From Xanthobacteraceae bacterium (GTDB lineage Bacteria; Pseudomonadota; Alphaproteobacteria; Rhizobiales; Xanthobacteraceae): a DNA stretch of 36,241 bases. The translations under genes and the position numbers were made by a program. The stretch is taken from the NCBI GenBank assembly GCA_019746355.1, contig JAIESC010000142.1, forward strand, positions 1 to 36,241, written 5' to 3'. Shown here in pieces: positions 15,208-23,698 of the stretch. Numbering within the stretch: the stretch's first letter is position 1; each line of letters opens with the position of its first letter. Below the pieces are notes generated by a model. That model saw only the letters and a program-made list of their open reading frames with translations, ran no database searches and was not told the DNA's origin.

Positions 15208-16848
15208 ATGCAACGCATGCCGCTCATCGCTGGCTTTGGCTTGTTTGCCGTTCTGATGTCCACTGCCGCGTCGGCGCAAAACTCCCCGCTGTCCGGCACC
15301 GTATCTTCCGCGAAGGAAGGCCTGATGGAAGGCGTGGTGGTCAGCGCCAGGAAGGGCGGCTCGACCATCACCACCAGCGTCGCGACCGACGAGAAAGGCC
15401 GCTTCAGCTTCCCGGCCGGCCGGCTTGAACCCGGGGCGTATGCGCTCAGCATTCGCGCCATCGGTTACGACCTCGAAAATCCGCGCAGCGCCGACGTCGC
15501 CGCCGGACAGAACGAAAGCATCGCGATCACGCTTGCGCCGACCAAGAACCTCGCGAAGCAGATGTCGAACGCCGAGTGGTTCTTGAGCTTCCCCGGCACG
15601 GAGCAGGACAAGAAGGCGCTGCTCAACTGCGTGAGCTGCCACAACCTCGACCGCATCGTGCGCTCGCAATACGACGGCGAGCAGTTCGTCGACGTCTTCA
15701 ACCGGATGGTCGGCTACTACCCGGGCAGCACGCCGGAGCATCCGCAACGCCTGGTCGGCAGCGCGCAGCGCTCGCTCGGCCAGGGCCCGCAGTTGCGAAC
15801 GGTCGCGGAATATCTGGCATCGGTCAATCTCAGCAAGGAGACGTGGTCCTACCCGCTGAAGACGCTGCCGCGGCTGACCGGCCGCTCCAACCGCTTCGTG
15901 GTCACCGAATATGCCCTGCCGCGCCGGCTGATCCAGCCGCACGACGTCGTGCTCGACGAACAGGGCATGGTCTGGTTCACCCACTTCGCCGAGCAGTTCT
16001 TCGGCAAGATGGATCCGAAGACCGGCAAGATCTGGGAATACCCGTTGCCGGTGCTGAAGCCCGGCTATCCGGTCGGCACGCTCGATCTCGGCCTCGACAA
16101 GGACGGCAATCCCTGGATCGGCATGATGTACCAGAGCGGCATCGCGCGCTTCGACAAGAAGACCGAGACGTTCAAGACCTGGTCGCTGCCGAAGGAATGG
16201 CAGACCGACGCGGCGCAGACCGGGCACCTCGACCCGACGTTCGCGCATGTCGACGGCAAGGTCTGGGTGAAAAACTCCGACGGCTCGCAGATCCTGCGCC
16301 TCGACGTCGCCAGCGGACAGTGGGAGAACCTCGGCTCGTTCAGCGACAACGGCAAGCGGCTCGGCGTCTACGGCATCCGCGCCGACAGCAACAACAATCT
16401 GTACCTGCTCGACTTCCAGTCCTCGACCATCGGCATCGTCGACGCCAAGACCAGGAAGTTCACGCCCTATCGCGGCGAGATCGCCAATTCACGGCCGCGC
16501 CGCGGTTCCGTCGATGGCGCGGACCGGCTCTGGTATGCCGAATACGCCGGCAACGCGATCGGCATGTTCGATCCCAAGACCGAGAAGATCAGGGAATGGG
16601 TCGTGCCGACGCCCTGGGCGCAGCCCTATGACGTCGTCGTCGACAAGAACGGCGAAGCCTGGACCGGCTCGATGATGAGCGACCGGGTCTCGCGGCTCGA
16701 TCCGAAGACCGGCCAGTACGTGGAGTACCAGCTGCCGAAGACCACCAACATCCGCCGCGTGTTCGTCGACAACTCGACCACGCCGGTGACGTTCTGGATC
16801 GGCTCCAACCACGGCGCGTCGATCATCAAGCTCGAGCCGCTCGATTAG
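15208..16848 (+). CDS. Exported carboxypeptidase-regulatory-like / CxxCH / Vgb-like beta-propeller protein
   Basis: The product is 546 aa from ATG 15208, with GGGGAGA ahead of it. Residues 1-23 form a signal peptide ending ASAQ. Residues about 26-112 are a carboxypeptidase-regulatory-like beta-sandwich (SGTVSSAKEGLMEGVVVSARK, DEKGRFSFPAG). Residues about 120-210 hold a single haem motif CVSCH (141-145), with Met167 as a possible second ligand. From about 230 a virginiamycin-B-lyase-like propeller follows with repeats such as PHDVVLDEQGMVWFT and DPKTGKIWEYPLP. It is probably a periplasmic c-type cytochrome with a sugar- or substrate-binding propeller. It should not be called an antibiotic lyase: the catalytic identity is unproven. 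Confidence 0.8.
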   Translation: MQRMPLIAGFGLFAVLMSTAASAQNSPLSGTVSSAKEGLMEGVVVSARKGGSTITTSVATDEKGRFSFPAGRLEPGAYALSIRAIGYDLENPRSADVAAGQNESIAITLAPTKNLAKQMSNAEWFLSFPGTEQDKKALLNCVSCHNLDRIVRSQYDGEQFVDVFNRMVGYYPGSTPEHPQRLVGSAQRSLGQGPQLRTVAEYLASVNLSKETWSYPLKTLPRLTGRSNRFVVTEYALPRRLIQPHDVVLDEQGMVWFTHFAEQFFGKMDPKTGKIWEYPLPVLKPGYPVGTLDLGLDKDGNPWIGMMYQSGIARFDKKTETFKTWSLPKEWQTDAAQTGHLDPTFAHVDGKVWVKNSDGSQILRLDVASGQWENLGSFSDNGKRLGVYGIRADSNNNLYLLDFQSSTIGIVDAKTRKFTPYRGEIANSRPRRGSVDGADRLWYAEYAGNAIGMFDPKTEKIREWVVPTPWAQPYDVVVDKNGEAWTGSMMSDRVSRLDPKTGQYVEYQLPKTTNIRRVFVDNSTTPVTFWIGSNHGASIIKLEPLD

Positions 16849-16865
16849 AGCGCTGATCGTTCGAG

Positions 16866-16902
16866 ATTCCGGGTTCGCACGCTCTCGCGCGCGCCCCGGA
16901 AT
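16866..16902. terminator. Inverted repeat between convergent genes
   Basis: ATTCCGGG (16866-16873) pairs with CCCGGAAT (16895-16902) around a CG-rich loop. It lies between the converging propeller-protein and Bug genes, so it may terminate both. The sequence is like palindromic repeats found between Bradyrhizobium genes. No T tract. Confidence 0.45.
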
Positions 16903-16946
16903 GACGCCATAGCACGTCCAAGACGCGCGTGAACGCACGGGCGGCG

Positions 16947-17939
16947 TCAGTTGTCGAACTTGAGGTTCGCCGCCTTGATCACCTCGGACAGAACCTTGAT
17001 GTCCTTGTCGATCATCGCCCGGAACTCGGAGCCCGGCTGACCGCCCGGCGTCACCGCCATCGCCTTCAGCTTGCCGTTGACGTCGGGATCGTTGATCGCC
17101 TTGCGCAACCCCGCCTCGAGCTTGGCGACGATTGCGGGCGGCGTTCCGGTCGCGACGAAGTAGCCACTGAACAGTTTGATGTCGACCTCGGGGAAGCCTG
17201 CTTCCTTCATGCTCGGCACGTCCGGCAGCTCCGGCGAGCGCACCTGGTCGGTGACCGCCAGCGCCTTCACCTTGCCGGCCTTGATCTGCGGAATGGCCGG
17301 CGGGCCGTCGGAGATCGCAAGCAGCGTCTGGCCCTGCATCACGCTCAGGATCATCTCGTTGCTGCTCTTGTAGGGGATCATCTGGCCCGGCATGCCGCTC
17401 TTGAGCTTGAGCAACTCGGTCGCGGTGATGAAGGCCGGCGAGGTCGAAGCGTAGTTCGCCTTGTCGGGATTCTTCTTCGCCCACTCGACCAGCTCCTTGA
17501 CGCTCTTCGCCGGATGATCCGGCGGCACGACGAGGATCAGCGGGAAGTTCGCAATCATCGCCAGCGGGATGAAGGTCTTGGTCGGGTGATAGGACAGGTT
17601 CGGATAGGCCGCGGCCGCGACCGACATCACGCCGCTCGCGCCGATGAACAGCGTGTAGCCGTCGTGCGGCTGGTTCATCACGAACTCGGCAGCGATCCGG
17701 CCGCCGGCGCCGGGCTTGTTCTCGTTGATGACCGGCTGGCCGAGAATTTCCGACAGCTTGTTGCCGACCAGCCGCGCGAAGATGTCGTTGCCGCCGCCGG
17801 CCGCAAACGGCACGATCACGCGGATCGGCTTGTTCGGATAATTCGCCGCCACATCGCCCTGCGCCGACGCGGTCGAGACGGACGCGACGACGGCCATTGC
17901 CGCGGCCAGCAAAAGGGTGCCCATCCTGCTGGATTTCAT
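16947..17939 (-). CDS. Bug/TctC-family tripartite tricarboxylate transporter substrate-binding protein
   Basis: The protein is 330 aa with signal peptide residues 1-26 (STASA then Q). The Bug fold is recognised by YPNKPIRVIVPFAAGGGNDIFARL near the N-terminus, the VINENKPGAGGRIAA loop and HDGYTLFIGASG. These two loops bind carboxylates in the periplasm for TctAB permeases or two-component sensing. No tctA or tctB gene is adjacent, so it is an orphan receptor. The ATG follows GGGAGG by 7 bases. It is convergent with the propeller protein. Ligand unknown. Confidence 0.9.
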   Translation of the reverse strand: MKSSRMGTLLLAAAMAVVASVSTASAQGDVAANYPNKPIRVIVPFAAGGGNDIFARLVGNKLSEILGQPVINENKPGAGGRIAAEFVMNQPHDGYTLFIGASGVMSVAAAAYPNLSYHPTKTFIPLAMIANFPLILVVPPDHPAKSVKELVEWAKKNPDKANYASTSPAFITATELLKLKSGMPGQMIPYKSSNEMILSVMQGQTLLAISDGPPAIPQIKAGKVKALAVTDQVRSPELPDVPSMKEAGFPEVDIKLFSGYFVATGTPPAIVAKLEAGLRKAINDPDVNGKLKAMAVTPGGQPGSEFRAMIDKDIKVLSEVIKAANLKFDN

Positions 17940-18243
17940 CGAATTCCTCCCACTCGAGTGTTCTGCTCAAAAGCCGGGCCAAATTAACGAAATTTCGGGC
18001 AAAGTCGATTGCCGGGTGCCGCCTTGGCGGGCATCGCGCCATCATGACGCTGCGATGACGCTTCGGCGGCGGAAAACCCAGATACTAATTTAACTTAAGC
18101 GCCATCTGCGCATTGACTTTCGGCGTTTCGACCCTATGTTCGCGGCGAAACGGTACGAATGAAGAGATTCGGCCGTCCTTCCCGCGCAATACCGTCGATG
18201 TTTGATCCGGCGCGGCTCCGGGCGGTCCTGCCATCGAGGCTTC
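17940..18243. promoter_or_regulatory. Divergent promoter region; sigma-70-type promoter of the helicase
   Basis: Between the leftward Bug gene and the rightward helicase. A clear housekeeping-type promoter for the helicase is visible: TTGACT (18113-18118), 16-base spacer, TATGTT (18135-18140). It would give a leader of about 97 bases. An AT-rich stretch with TTAACTTAA lies just upstream. The long leader may matter for cold or growth control, which is common for RNA helicases. Confidence 0.6.
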
Positions 18244-19692
18244 ATGCCCTTCTCCAAGCTCGGCTTGTCCGACAAGGTTCTCGCCGCAGTCACCGCGGCC
18301 GGTTACCCCGCCCCGACCCCGATCCAGGAACAAGCGATCCCCCACGTTCTCGCCCGGCGCGACGTGCTCGGCATCGCCCAGACCGGCACCGGCAAGACTG
18401 CGGCCTTCACCCTGCCGATGCTCACCATGCTCGAGCAGGGACGCGCGCGGGCGCGGATGCCGCGCACGCTGATCCTCGAGCCGACCCGCGAGCTCGCGGC
18501 GCAGGTCGAGGACAGCTTCGACAAATACGGCAAGAACCATAAGCTGAATGTCGCCCTCATCATCGGGGGCGTTTCGTTTGACGACCAGGACATGAAGCTG
18601 ATGCGCGGCGTCGACGTGCTGATCGCGACGCCGGGCCGGCTGCTCGACCACTTCGAGCGCGGACGCCTGCTGCTCACCGGCGTCGAGCTTTTGGTGATCG
18701 ACGAAGCCGACCGCATGCTCGACATGGGCTTCATCCCGGACATCGAGCGCATCTGCAAGCTCGTGCCGTTCACCCGCCAGACGCTGTTCTTCACCGCCAC
18801 CATGCCGCCGGAGATCCGGCGCATCACCGAGCAGTTCCTGCACAACCCGGTGAAGGTCGAGGTGGCGAAGCCCGCCACCACAGCAACCAACATCACGCAG
18901 AAGCTGGTCAAAACCGGCCGCGAGGCGCACGAGAAGCGCGACACGCTGCGCCGCCTGATCCGCTCGTCGGACAATTTCAAGAACGCCATCATCTTCTGCA
19001 ATCGGAAGCGCGAGGTCGCACAACTGCACCGCTCGCTGGTGCGGCACGGCTTCAATGCCGCGGCGCTGCACGGCGACATGGACCAGCCGGCGCGCATGGC
19101 CGCGCTCGACTCGTTCCGCAACGGCAGCGTCGCGCTCTTGATCGCCTCCGACGTCGCCGCCCGCGGCCTCGACATCCCCGACGTCAGCCACGTGTTCAAT
19201 TTCGACGTGCCGCATCACCCGGACGACTACGTCCACCGCATCGGCCGCACCGGCCGCGCCGGCAAGACCGGCACCGCGATCACCATCGTCGCCCCCGCCG
19301 ACAGCCGCTCGGTCGGCGAGATCGAGAAGCTGATCGGCCAGAGCATCGCCTGGGCAGACGCACCGGCCGGCAGCCCGTTGCCGGAGGAAGGCGCGCAGGA
19401 CGACGGCCGCGAAGGCCGCCGCGGCGGGCGCGGCGCGCGCCAACGCGGATCGCGTTCGCAACGGCAGCGCGACGATCGGCGTGAGGCTCGCCACGAGCCC
19501 CGCCATGAGTCTCGTGCAGCGCACGGATCAGGCCACCGCGGCGATGCGTCGCGCCACCAGCCGGCGCCAGTCGCCCGTCTCAACGACGCCCGTCCCCGCC
19601 CGCAGCCGCGGCCGTCGCGGCCCGAACATGCGGAACCGGCGGACGCACATCTGCCGGCCTTCCTGCTCCGGCCGGTTCGCAGCAAGGCGTAA
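18244..19692 (+). CDS. DEAD-box ATP-dependent RNA helicase (RhlE-like)
   Basis: The protein is 482 aa from ATG 18244. Motifs in order: Q motif (PAPTPIQEQAIP), motif I AQTGTGKT (45-52), PTRELA, TPGRLLD, DEAD (VIDEADRML), SAT-like FTATMP, ARGLDIP, and HRIGRTGRAG. It unwinds RNA duplexes in ribosome assembly, mRNA decay or cold adaptation. The C-terminal about 110 residues after the helicase core are an Arg/His/Gly/Pro-rich disordered tail for RNA binding, usual for rhizobial RhlE proteins. It is transcribed alone from the promoter at 18113-18140. Confidence 0.93.
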   Translation: MPFSKLGLSDKVLAAVTAAGYPAPTPIQEQAIPHVLARRDVLGIAQTGTGKTAAFTLPMLTMLEQGRARARMPRTLILEPTRELAAQVEDSFDKYGKNHKLNVALIIGGVSFDDQDMKLMRGVDVLIATPGRLLDHFERGRLLLTGVELLVIDEADRMLDMGFIPDIERICKLVPFTRQTLFFTATMPPEIRRITEQFLHNPVKVEVAKPATTATNITQKLVKTGREAHEKRDTLRRLIRSSDNFKNAIIFCNRKREVAQLHRSLVRHGFNAAALHGDMDQPARMAALDSFRNGSVALLIASDVAARGLDIPDVSHVFNFDVPHHPDDYVHRIGRTGRAGKTGTAITIVAPADSRSVGEIEKLIGQSIAWADAPAGSPLPEEGAQDDGREGRRGGRGARQRGSRSQRQRDDRREARHEPRHESRAAHGSGHRGDASRHQPAPVARLNDARPRPQPRPSRPEHAEPADAHLPAFLLRPVRSKA

Positions 19693-19828
19693 AACGCCCG
19701 TAAAACCGGAACTCTTTACTTCAATTTTACTTCTCGTGGTCCATTGTGGCCCACGAAATTGCTTGTTTCCGCAATGGTTTATCGGTTTCGGCGGCATGCT
19801 TTTGCAGGCCGCTGCACGGGGAAGGACG

Positions 19829-20896
19829 ATGTCGGATTCCGGCGGCGAGCATGAACGCACCCTGGCGTTCGCCGAAATCGCCCTTGGCCAGATCAAGGCG
19901 CTGCGCCAGACCGCCGTGCCGCGCAACTATGAGGTCTGGTACACCTACGCGACCGGCTACAACCCGTCGCTCAACCAGACCATCAACGAACTGCTCGCCC
20001 AGAACGGCACGCTCAGCGACACCGATCTCGAGAACATCTACACGACCTATATTTCGTCGAGCCGCTTCGGCGAAAAGATCGACAATGTCGGCGTCCGGGT
20101 GATGGACGAAATCGATCAGGTCATGGCGATGATCGATGCCGCGGCGGGCTCGGCGAGCAATTACAGCGAGAGCCTGAGCCACGTCACCGACAAGCTGGTC
20201 AACACCAAGGACCGCGACGGGCTTCGCGCCATCGTCGAGAGCCTGGTGGCGACCGCCAACGAGATGAAGGCGAACAACGAGCAGCTCGAGCAGCGGCTCA
20301 GCGCCTCCAAGGAAGAGATCACCCAGCTTCAGGAAAACCTCGCGGTGGTCCGCACCGAGAGCCTGACCGATCCGCTGACCGGCCTGTCGAACCGCAAGCA
20401 TTTCGACGAGCGGCTGACCCAGGCGATCGAGGAGGCGGCCGAGCGCAGCGAAGCGCTGTCGCTGATCATGACCGACATCGACCACTTCAAGGCGTTCAAC
20501 GACACCTGGGGCCACCTCACCGGCGACCAGGTGCTGCGGCTCGTTGCCATGTCGCTGAAGCAGAACGTGAAGGGCCAGGACATCGCCGCCCGCTACGGCG
20601 GCGAGGAGTTCGGCGTGATCCTGCCGAACACGGTGCTGCGCGCAGCGCTGACCGTCGCCGACCATGTGCGCCGGGCGGTGATGTCGAAGGAGCTGATGAA
20701 GCGCTCAACCGGCCAGAACCTTGGCCGGGTGACGATCTCGCTCGGGGTCGCGACGCTGCACAAGGGCGACACCGCGCAGAGCCTGATCGCCCGCGCCGAC
20801 GCCTGCCTCTATTCGGCCACGCGCAACGGCCGCAACCGGGTCATCTGCGAGACCGATCCGGAATTCACCAGCGGGGGCGAAGCCAAGGTCGCGTAG
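19829..20896 (+). CDS. GGDEF diguanylate cyclase
   Basis: The protein is 355 aa from ATG 19829, behind GGGGAAGGA. Residues 1-165 form a helical N-terminal region (LGQIKALRQTAVPRNYEVWY) known from alphaproteobacterial cytosolic cyclases. Residues 140-185 look coiled-coil. The catalytic GGDEF domain from about 190 has RYGGEEF (GGEEF 257-261), so it should make c-di-GMP from two GTP. The inhibitory site that is normally RxxD is KGQD (248-251), which suggests reduced product inhibition. No membrane segment. Confidence 0.9.
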   Translation: MSDSGGEHERTLAFAEIALGQIKALRQTAVPRNYEVWYTYATGYNPSLNQTINELLAQNGTLSDTDLENIYTTYISSSRFGEKIDNVGVRVMDEIDQVMAMIDAAAGSASNYSESLSHVTDKLVNTKDRDGLRAIVESLVATANEMKANNEQLEQRLSASKEEITQLQENLAVVRTESLTDPLTGLSNRKHFDERLTQAIEEAAERSEALSLIMTDIDHFKAFNDTWGHLTGDQVLRLVAMSLKQNVKGQDIAARYGGEEFGVILPNTVLRAALTVADHVRRAVMSKELMKRSTGQNLGRVTISLGVATLHKGDTAQSLIARADACLYSATRNGRNRVICETDPEFTSGGEAKVA

Positions 20897-21129
20897 GCTT
20901 CCAAGAGCGCTTTCCCATTTGGCTTGCACCAGCCCATCCACGTCATGGCCGGGCCATAGCCGTCCGAAGGACGGCGTCGCTTCGCTCGCCTATGACCCGG
21001 CCATCCATGAAGCGGTGCCGCGACGGAAGTCTCACGTAAGTCTGCGCTTGCAGCGCCATCGTATGGATGCGCGGGTCAAGCCCGCGCATGACGGCCGACC
21101 AAGCGGTGCAAACCAACTGCAAACCGCCG
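20897..21129. repeat. Palindromic intergenic repeat region
   Basis: Between the cyclase and the TfoX-like gene (convergent). A large imperfect palindrome spans 20946-21003: 13 of 14 pairs in the outer arms, with an inner perfect hairpin at 20959-20975. A second hairpin lies at 21068-21088 (8-bp stem). Outer sequences CGTCATGGCCGGGC and GCGCATGACGG resemble the repeat at 25821-25925. These look like dispersed rhizobial palindromic elements that may also terminate transcription. No gene. Confidence 0.6.
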
Positions 21130-21516
21130 TTAGCGTCGCTTGCGGGGAGCTTTTGTCTCACGCTTGACCGGTGGTCGGCGCCGCTTCGTCGCGGCTGATC
21201 TTTGGGCCGCGGCCATCGATTGCCGCGCCCAGTCGGCAAGCTCGTCCGGATCGTCGTAAAGCCGCTCGGGCATGCGCCAGTACGACATCAGCGTGCGCCG
21301 GCCCTCATTCGTCTTGTAGCTGAACGGCGGCAGCCCCTCGCCCTCGAACCTCGGAACAATCTCGGCGTCGGCCTTGAGATAAATCACGCCGTCGACCACC
21401 AGCGCGATCATCAGCCCGTCGGCAAAGACGCCCGCGCCGCTGAACATGCGGCGCACGGTGACAGATCCGAATTGGCAGAACAGCTCGACGATGTAATCCG
21501 GGTCGGCGCCGCGCAC
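21130..21516 (-). CDS. TfoX/Sxy N-terminal-domain protein
   Basis: The protein is 128 aa from GTG 21516, 10 bases after the preceding stop. The TfoX_N fold is seen in VTVRRMFSGAGVFADGLMIALVVDGVIYLKAD, then PFSYKTNEGRRTLMSYWRMPERLYDD. The last 25 residues are Lys/Arg-rich. In gammaproteobacteria TfoX regulates competence. In alphaproteobacteria the single-domain form has no settled role. It is the last gene of the leftward suf transcript by position only. Confidence 0.8.
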   Translation of the reverse strand: MRGADPDYIVELFCQFGSVTVRRMFSGAGVFADGLMIALVVDGVIYLKADAEIVPRFEGEGLPPFSYKTNEGRRTLMSYWRMPERLYDDPDELADWARQSMAAAQRSAATKRRRPPVKRETKAPRKRR

Positions 21517-21526
21517 GGGCCGGCCG

Positions 21527-21925
21527 TCAGTGCGCCTCGGCGCTTCCGGAATTGGCGCCCTCGGCCTTTGCCGGCGTCAGCAGCACGGACTCGCCGCAGC
21601 CGCAGGCCGAGGTCTGGTTCGGGTTGTTGAACACGAACTGCGATGACAGCTTGCCGACCTTCCAGTCCATCTCGGTGCCGAGCAGGAACAGCACGGCCTT
21701 GGGGTCGACGACGAGCTTGACGCCCTTGTCCTCGACCACCTCGTCCTTGGGGCCGATGCTCTCGACGTATTCCATGGTGTATTCCATGCCGGCGCAGCCG
21801 CCGTTCTTCACGCCGACGCGGAGCCCGGCGATCGGGCGGTCAGCCTTCGCCATCAGCTCCTTGATCCGCGTGGCGGCAGCCTCGGAGAGGCGCATCACCT
21901 GGGGTTTCGGCCGCGCAGTGGCCAT
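21527..21925 (-). CDS. sufA: HesB/IscA-type iron-sulfur carrier (SufA-like)
   Basis: The protein is 132 aa. The A-type carrier motif is complete: GCAGMEY with one cysteine and CGCGES with the C-terminal pair that holds the cluster. It takes a nascent Fe-S cluster from SufBCD and passes it to targets. The start ATG 21925 follows AAGGAGACGAC. It lies 116 bases after sufT, and that gap has an AT-rich stretch and a palindrome, so it may have its own promoter. Confidence 0.9.
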   Translation of the reverse strand: MATARPKPQVMRLSEAAATRIKELMAKADRPIAGLRVGVKNGGCAGMEYTMEYVESIGPKDEVVEDKGVKLVVDPKAVLFLLGTEMDWKVGKLSSQFVFNNPNQTSACGCGESVLLTPAKAEGANSGSAEAH

Positions 21926-21943
21926 GTCGTCGTCTCCTTGCTT

Positions 21944-21957
21944 GCGTTTGCAAACGC
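21944..21957. promoter_or_regulatory. Palindrome in the leader of the IscA-type gene
   Basis: GCGTTTGCAAACGC is a perfect 14-bp palindrome, about 19 bases upstream of the start codon and just before the ribosome site. It could be a repressor site or an mRNA hairpin. Confidence 0.35.
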
Positions 21958-22041
21958 GAAGCCACCTCAGAACTAAAATAACTCAAACAAACACAATCAC
22001 TTCCACCAGCATATGTAGGTTGCCCGGAAGAGTCGCGCAAC

Positions 22042-22422
22042 TCACCACATGTTGAGCACGAGCCGCGCCTCGTCGGACATCCGGCTCTGGTCCCACGGCG
22101 GGTCCCAGACCACGTTGCACTTGGCGCCGGCGACGCCCGGCACGCTCGCCACCGCGTTCTCGACCATCTGCGGCAATTCGGCCGCCGATGGGCAGTTCGG
22201 TGTGGTGAGCGTCATGTCGACCTTCACCGTCCGGTCGTCCTCGATGTCGACCCGGTAGATCAGGCCGAGCTCATAGATATCGGCCGGGATTTCCGGGTCG
22301 TAGACGGTCTTCAGCGCCGCCACGATATCGTCGGTCAGGCGGGCAAGCTCGCCTTCGGGCAACGAGGCGGCCTTGCTCTCGATATCTACGTCGTCACGCT
22401 TGCGGATAGGTTCATCGCTCAT
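22042..22422 (-). CDS. sufT: SufT-like Fe-S assembly factor (DUF59/MIP18)
   Basis: The protein is 126 aa. DUF59 hallmarks are YDPEIPADIYELGLIYRVDI, TLTTPNCPSAAELP (conserved Cys) and NVVWDPPWDQSRMSDEAR. SufT helps Fe-S maturation, mainly under high demand. It lies 31 bases after sufS in the operon. A short N-terminal acidic extension precedes the domain. Confidence 0.9.
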   Translation of the reverse strand: MSDEPIRKRDDVDIESKAASLPEGELARLTDDIVAALKTVYDPEIPADIYELGLIYRVDIEDDRTVKVDMTLTTPNCPSAAELPQMVENAVASVPGVAGAKCNVVWDPPWDQSRMSDEARLVLNMW

Positions 22423-22453
22423 GCGAAAATCCTGATCATGCGAAGATTGCTCG

Positions 22454-23695
22454 TCACGCGAAGATCTCTTGCGCCTTCAGCAGAGCCCGGGCGAGGCTGT
22501 CGACCTCGTCCTTGGTATTATAAAGACCGAATGACGCCCGGCAGGTGGCCGTCACGCCATAGCGATTGAGCAGCGGCATCACGCAGTGGGTGCCGGCCCG
22601 GACCGCAACGCCGGCGCGGTCGATCACGGTCGCCACATCGTGGGGGTGCGCGCCCTTCATCTCGAACGACAGGATCGGCCCCTTGTCCCGGGCCGTGCCG
22701 AAAATCCTGATCGAGTTGATCTCGCGGAGCTTGTCGTGGGCGTAGGCCGACACCGCCGCCTCATGGGCGCGGATGCGCGCCTTGCCGATCGAGTTCATGT
22801 AGTCGATCGCTGCGCCAAGCCCGATCGCCTGCACGATCGGCGGCGTGCCGGCTTCGAAACGATGCGGCGGATCGCCATAGGTGATCCGGTCCTCGAACAC
22901 GTCGCGGATCATCTCGCCGCCGCCGTTGAAAGGCGGCATGGCGGACAACAGCTCGTGACGGCCCCAGAGCACGCCGATGCCCGACGGGCCGTACACCTTG
23001 TGGCCGGTGAAGACATAGAAGTCGCAGCCGATGTCCTGCACGTCGACATCGAGGTGGACCGCGCCCTGGCTGCCGTCGATCAAGGTGGCGATGCCGCGCG
23101 CCTTGCAGAGCTTCACCACGTCCTTCACCGGCACCACGGTGCCGAGCATGTTGGACATGTGGGTGATGGCGACGAGCTTGGTGCGCGGCGTCAGAAGCTT
23201 CTCGAACGCGTCGAGCAGGAAGTTGCCCTCCTCGTCCACCGGCGCCCATTTGATCACCGCGCCCTGCCGCTCGCGCAGGAAATGCCACGGCACGATGTTG
23301 GAATGGTGCTCCATGATCGAGAGCACGATCTCGTCGCCGGCCTGCACGCGCTCGCGCGCGAACGTATAGGCGACCAGATTGATCGCCTCGGTGGCGTTGC
23401 GGGTGAAGATGATCTCCTCGGCGCGCGGCGCATTGAGGAATGCGCGCACCTTCTCGCGCGCCCCCTCGTAGCCTTCGGTCGCGGCATTGGCGAGATAGTG
23501 CAGGCCGCGATGGACGTTGGCGTATTCCGACGTGTAGGCCTGCTGGATGCGGTCGAGCACCGCCTTGGGCTTTTGCGCGGAGGCCGCGTTGTCGAGATAC
23601 ACCAGCCGCTTGCCGTAGACGTCCATGGCGAGGATCGGGAAGTCCTCGCGGATGCGGTTCACGTCGTAGGCGCCGTTTGAGACCGCAGGATGCAT
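22454..23695 (-). CDS. sufS: Group II cysteine desulfurase SufS
   Basis: The protein is 413 aa. This PLP enzyme takes sulfur from cysteine for SUF cluster assembly. PLP Lys is in FTGHKVYGPSGIGVLWG. The catalytic Cys371 lies in RAGTHCVMPLL, matching E. coli Cys364. RASFGLYNT closes the family signature. The start ATG 23695 is 3 bases after the sufD stop, so translation is coupled. No sufE is visible in this window. Confidence 0.95.
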   Translation of the reverse strand: MHPAVSNGAYDVNRIREDFPILAMDVYGKRLVYLDNAASAQKPKAVLDRIQQAYTSEYANVHRGLHYLANAATEGYEGAREKVRAFLNAPRAEEIIFTRNATEAINLVAYTFARERVQAGDEIVLSIMEHHSNIVPWHFLRERQGAVIKWAPVDEEGNFLLDAFEKLLTPRTKLVAITHMSNMLGTVVPVKDVVKLCKARGIATLIDGSQGAVHLDVDVQDIGCDFYVFTGHKVYGPSGIGVLWGRHELLSAMPPFNGGGEMIRDVFEDRITYGDPPHRFEAGTPPIVQAIGLGAAIDYMNSIGKARIRAHEAAVSAYAHDKLREINSIRIFGTARDKGPILSFEMKGAHPHDVATVIDRAGVAVRAGTHCVMPLLNRYGVTATCRASFGLYNTKDEVDSLARALLKAQEIFA

Positions 23696-23698
23696 GCT

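Noticed and set aside
14841..15461. 206-codon minus-strand frame over the start of the propeller gene
   Set aside because: It overlaps the well-supported plus-strand gene, and its composition fits a shadow frame.
15208..16848. Streptogramin (virginiamycin B) lyase as the function of the propeller protein
   Set aside because: The propeller is only part of a larger exported protein with a haem motif. True Vgb enzymes are single-domain, about 300 aa.
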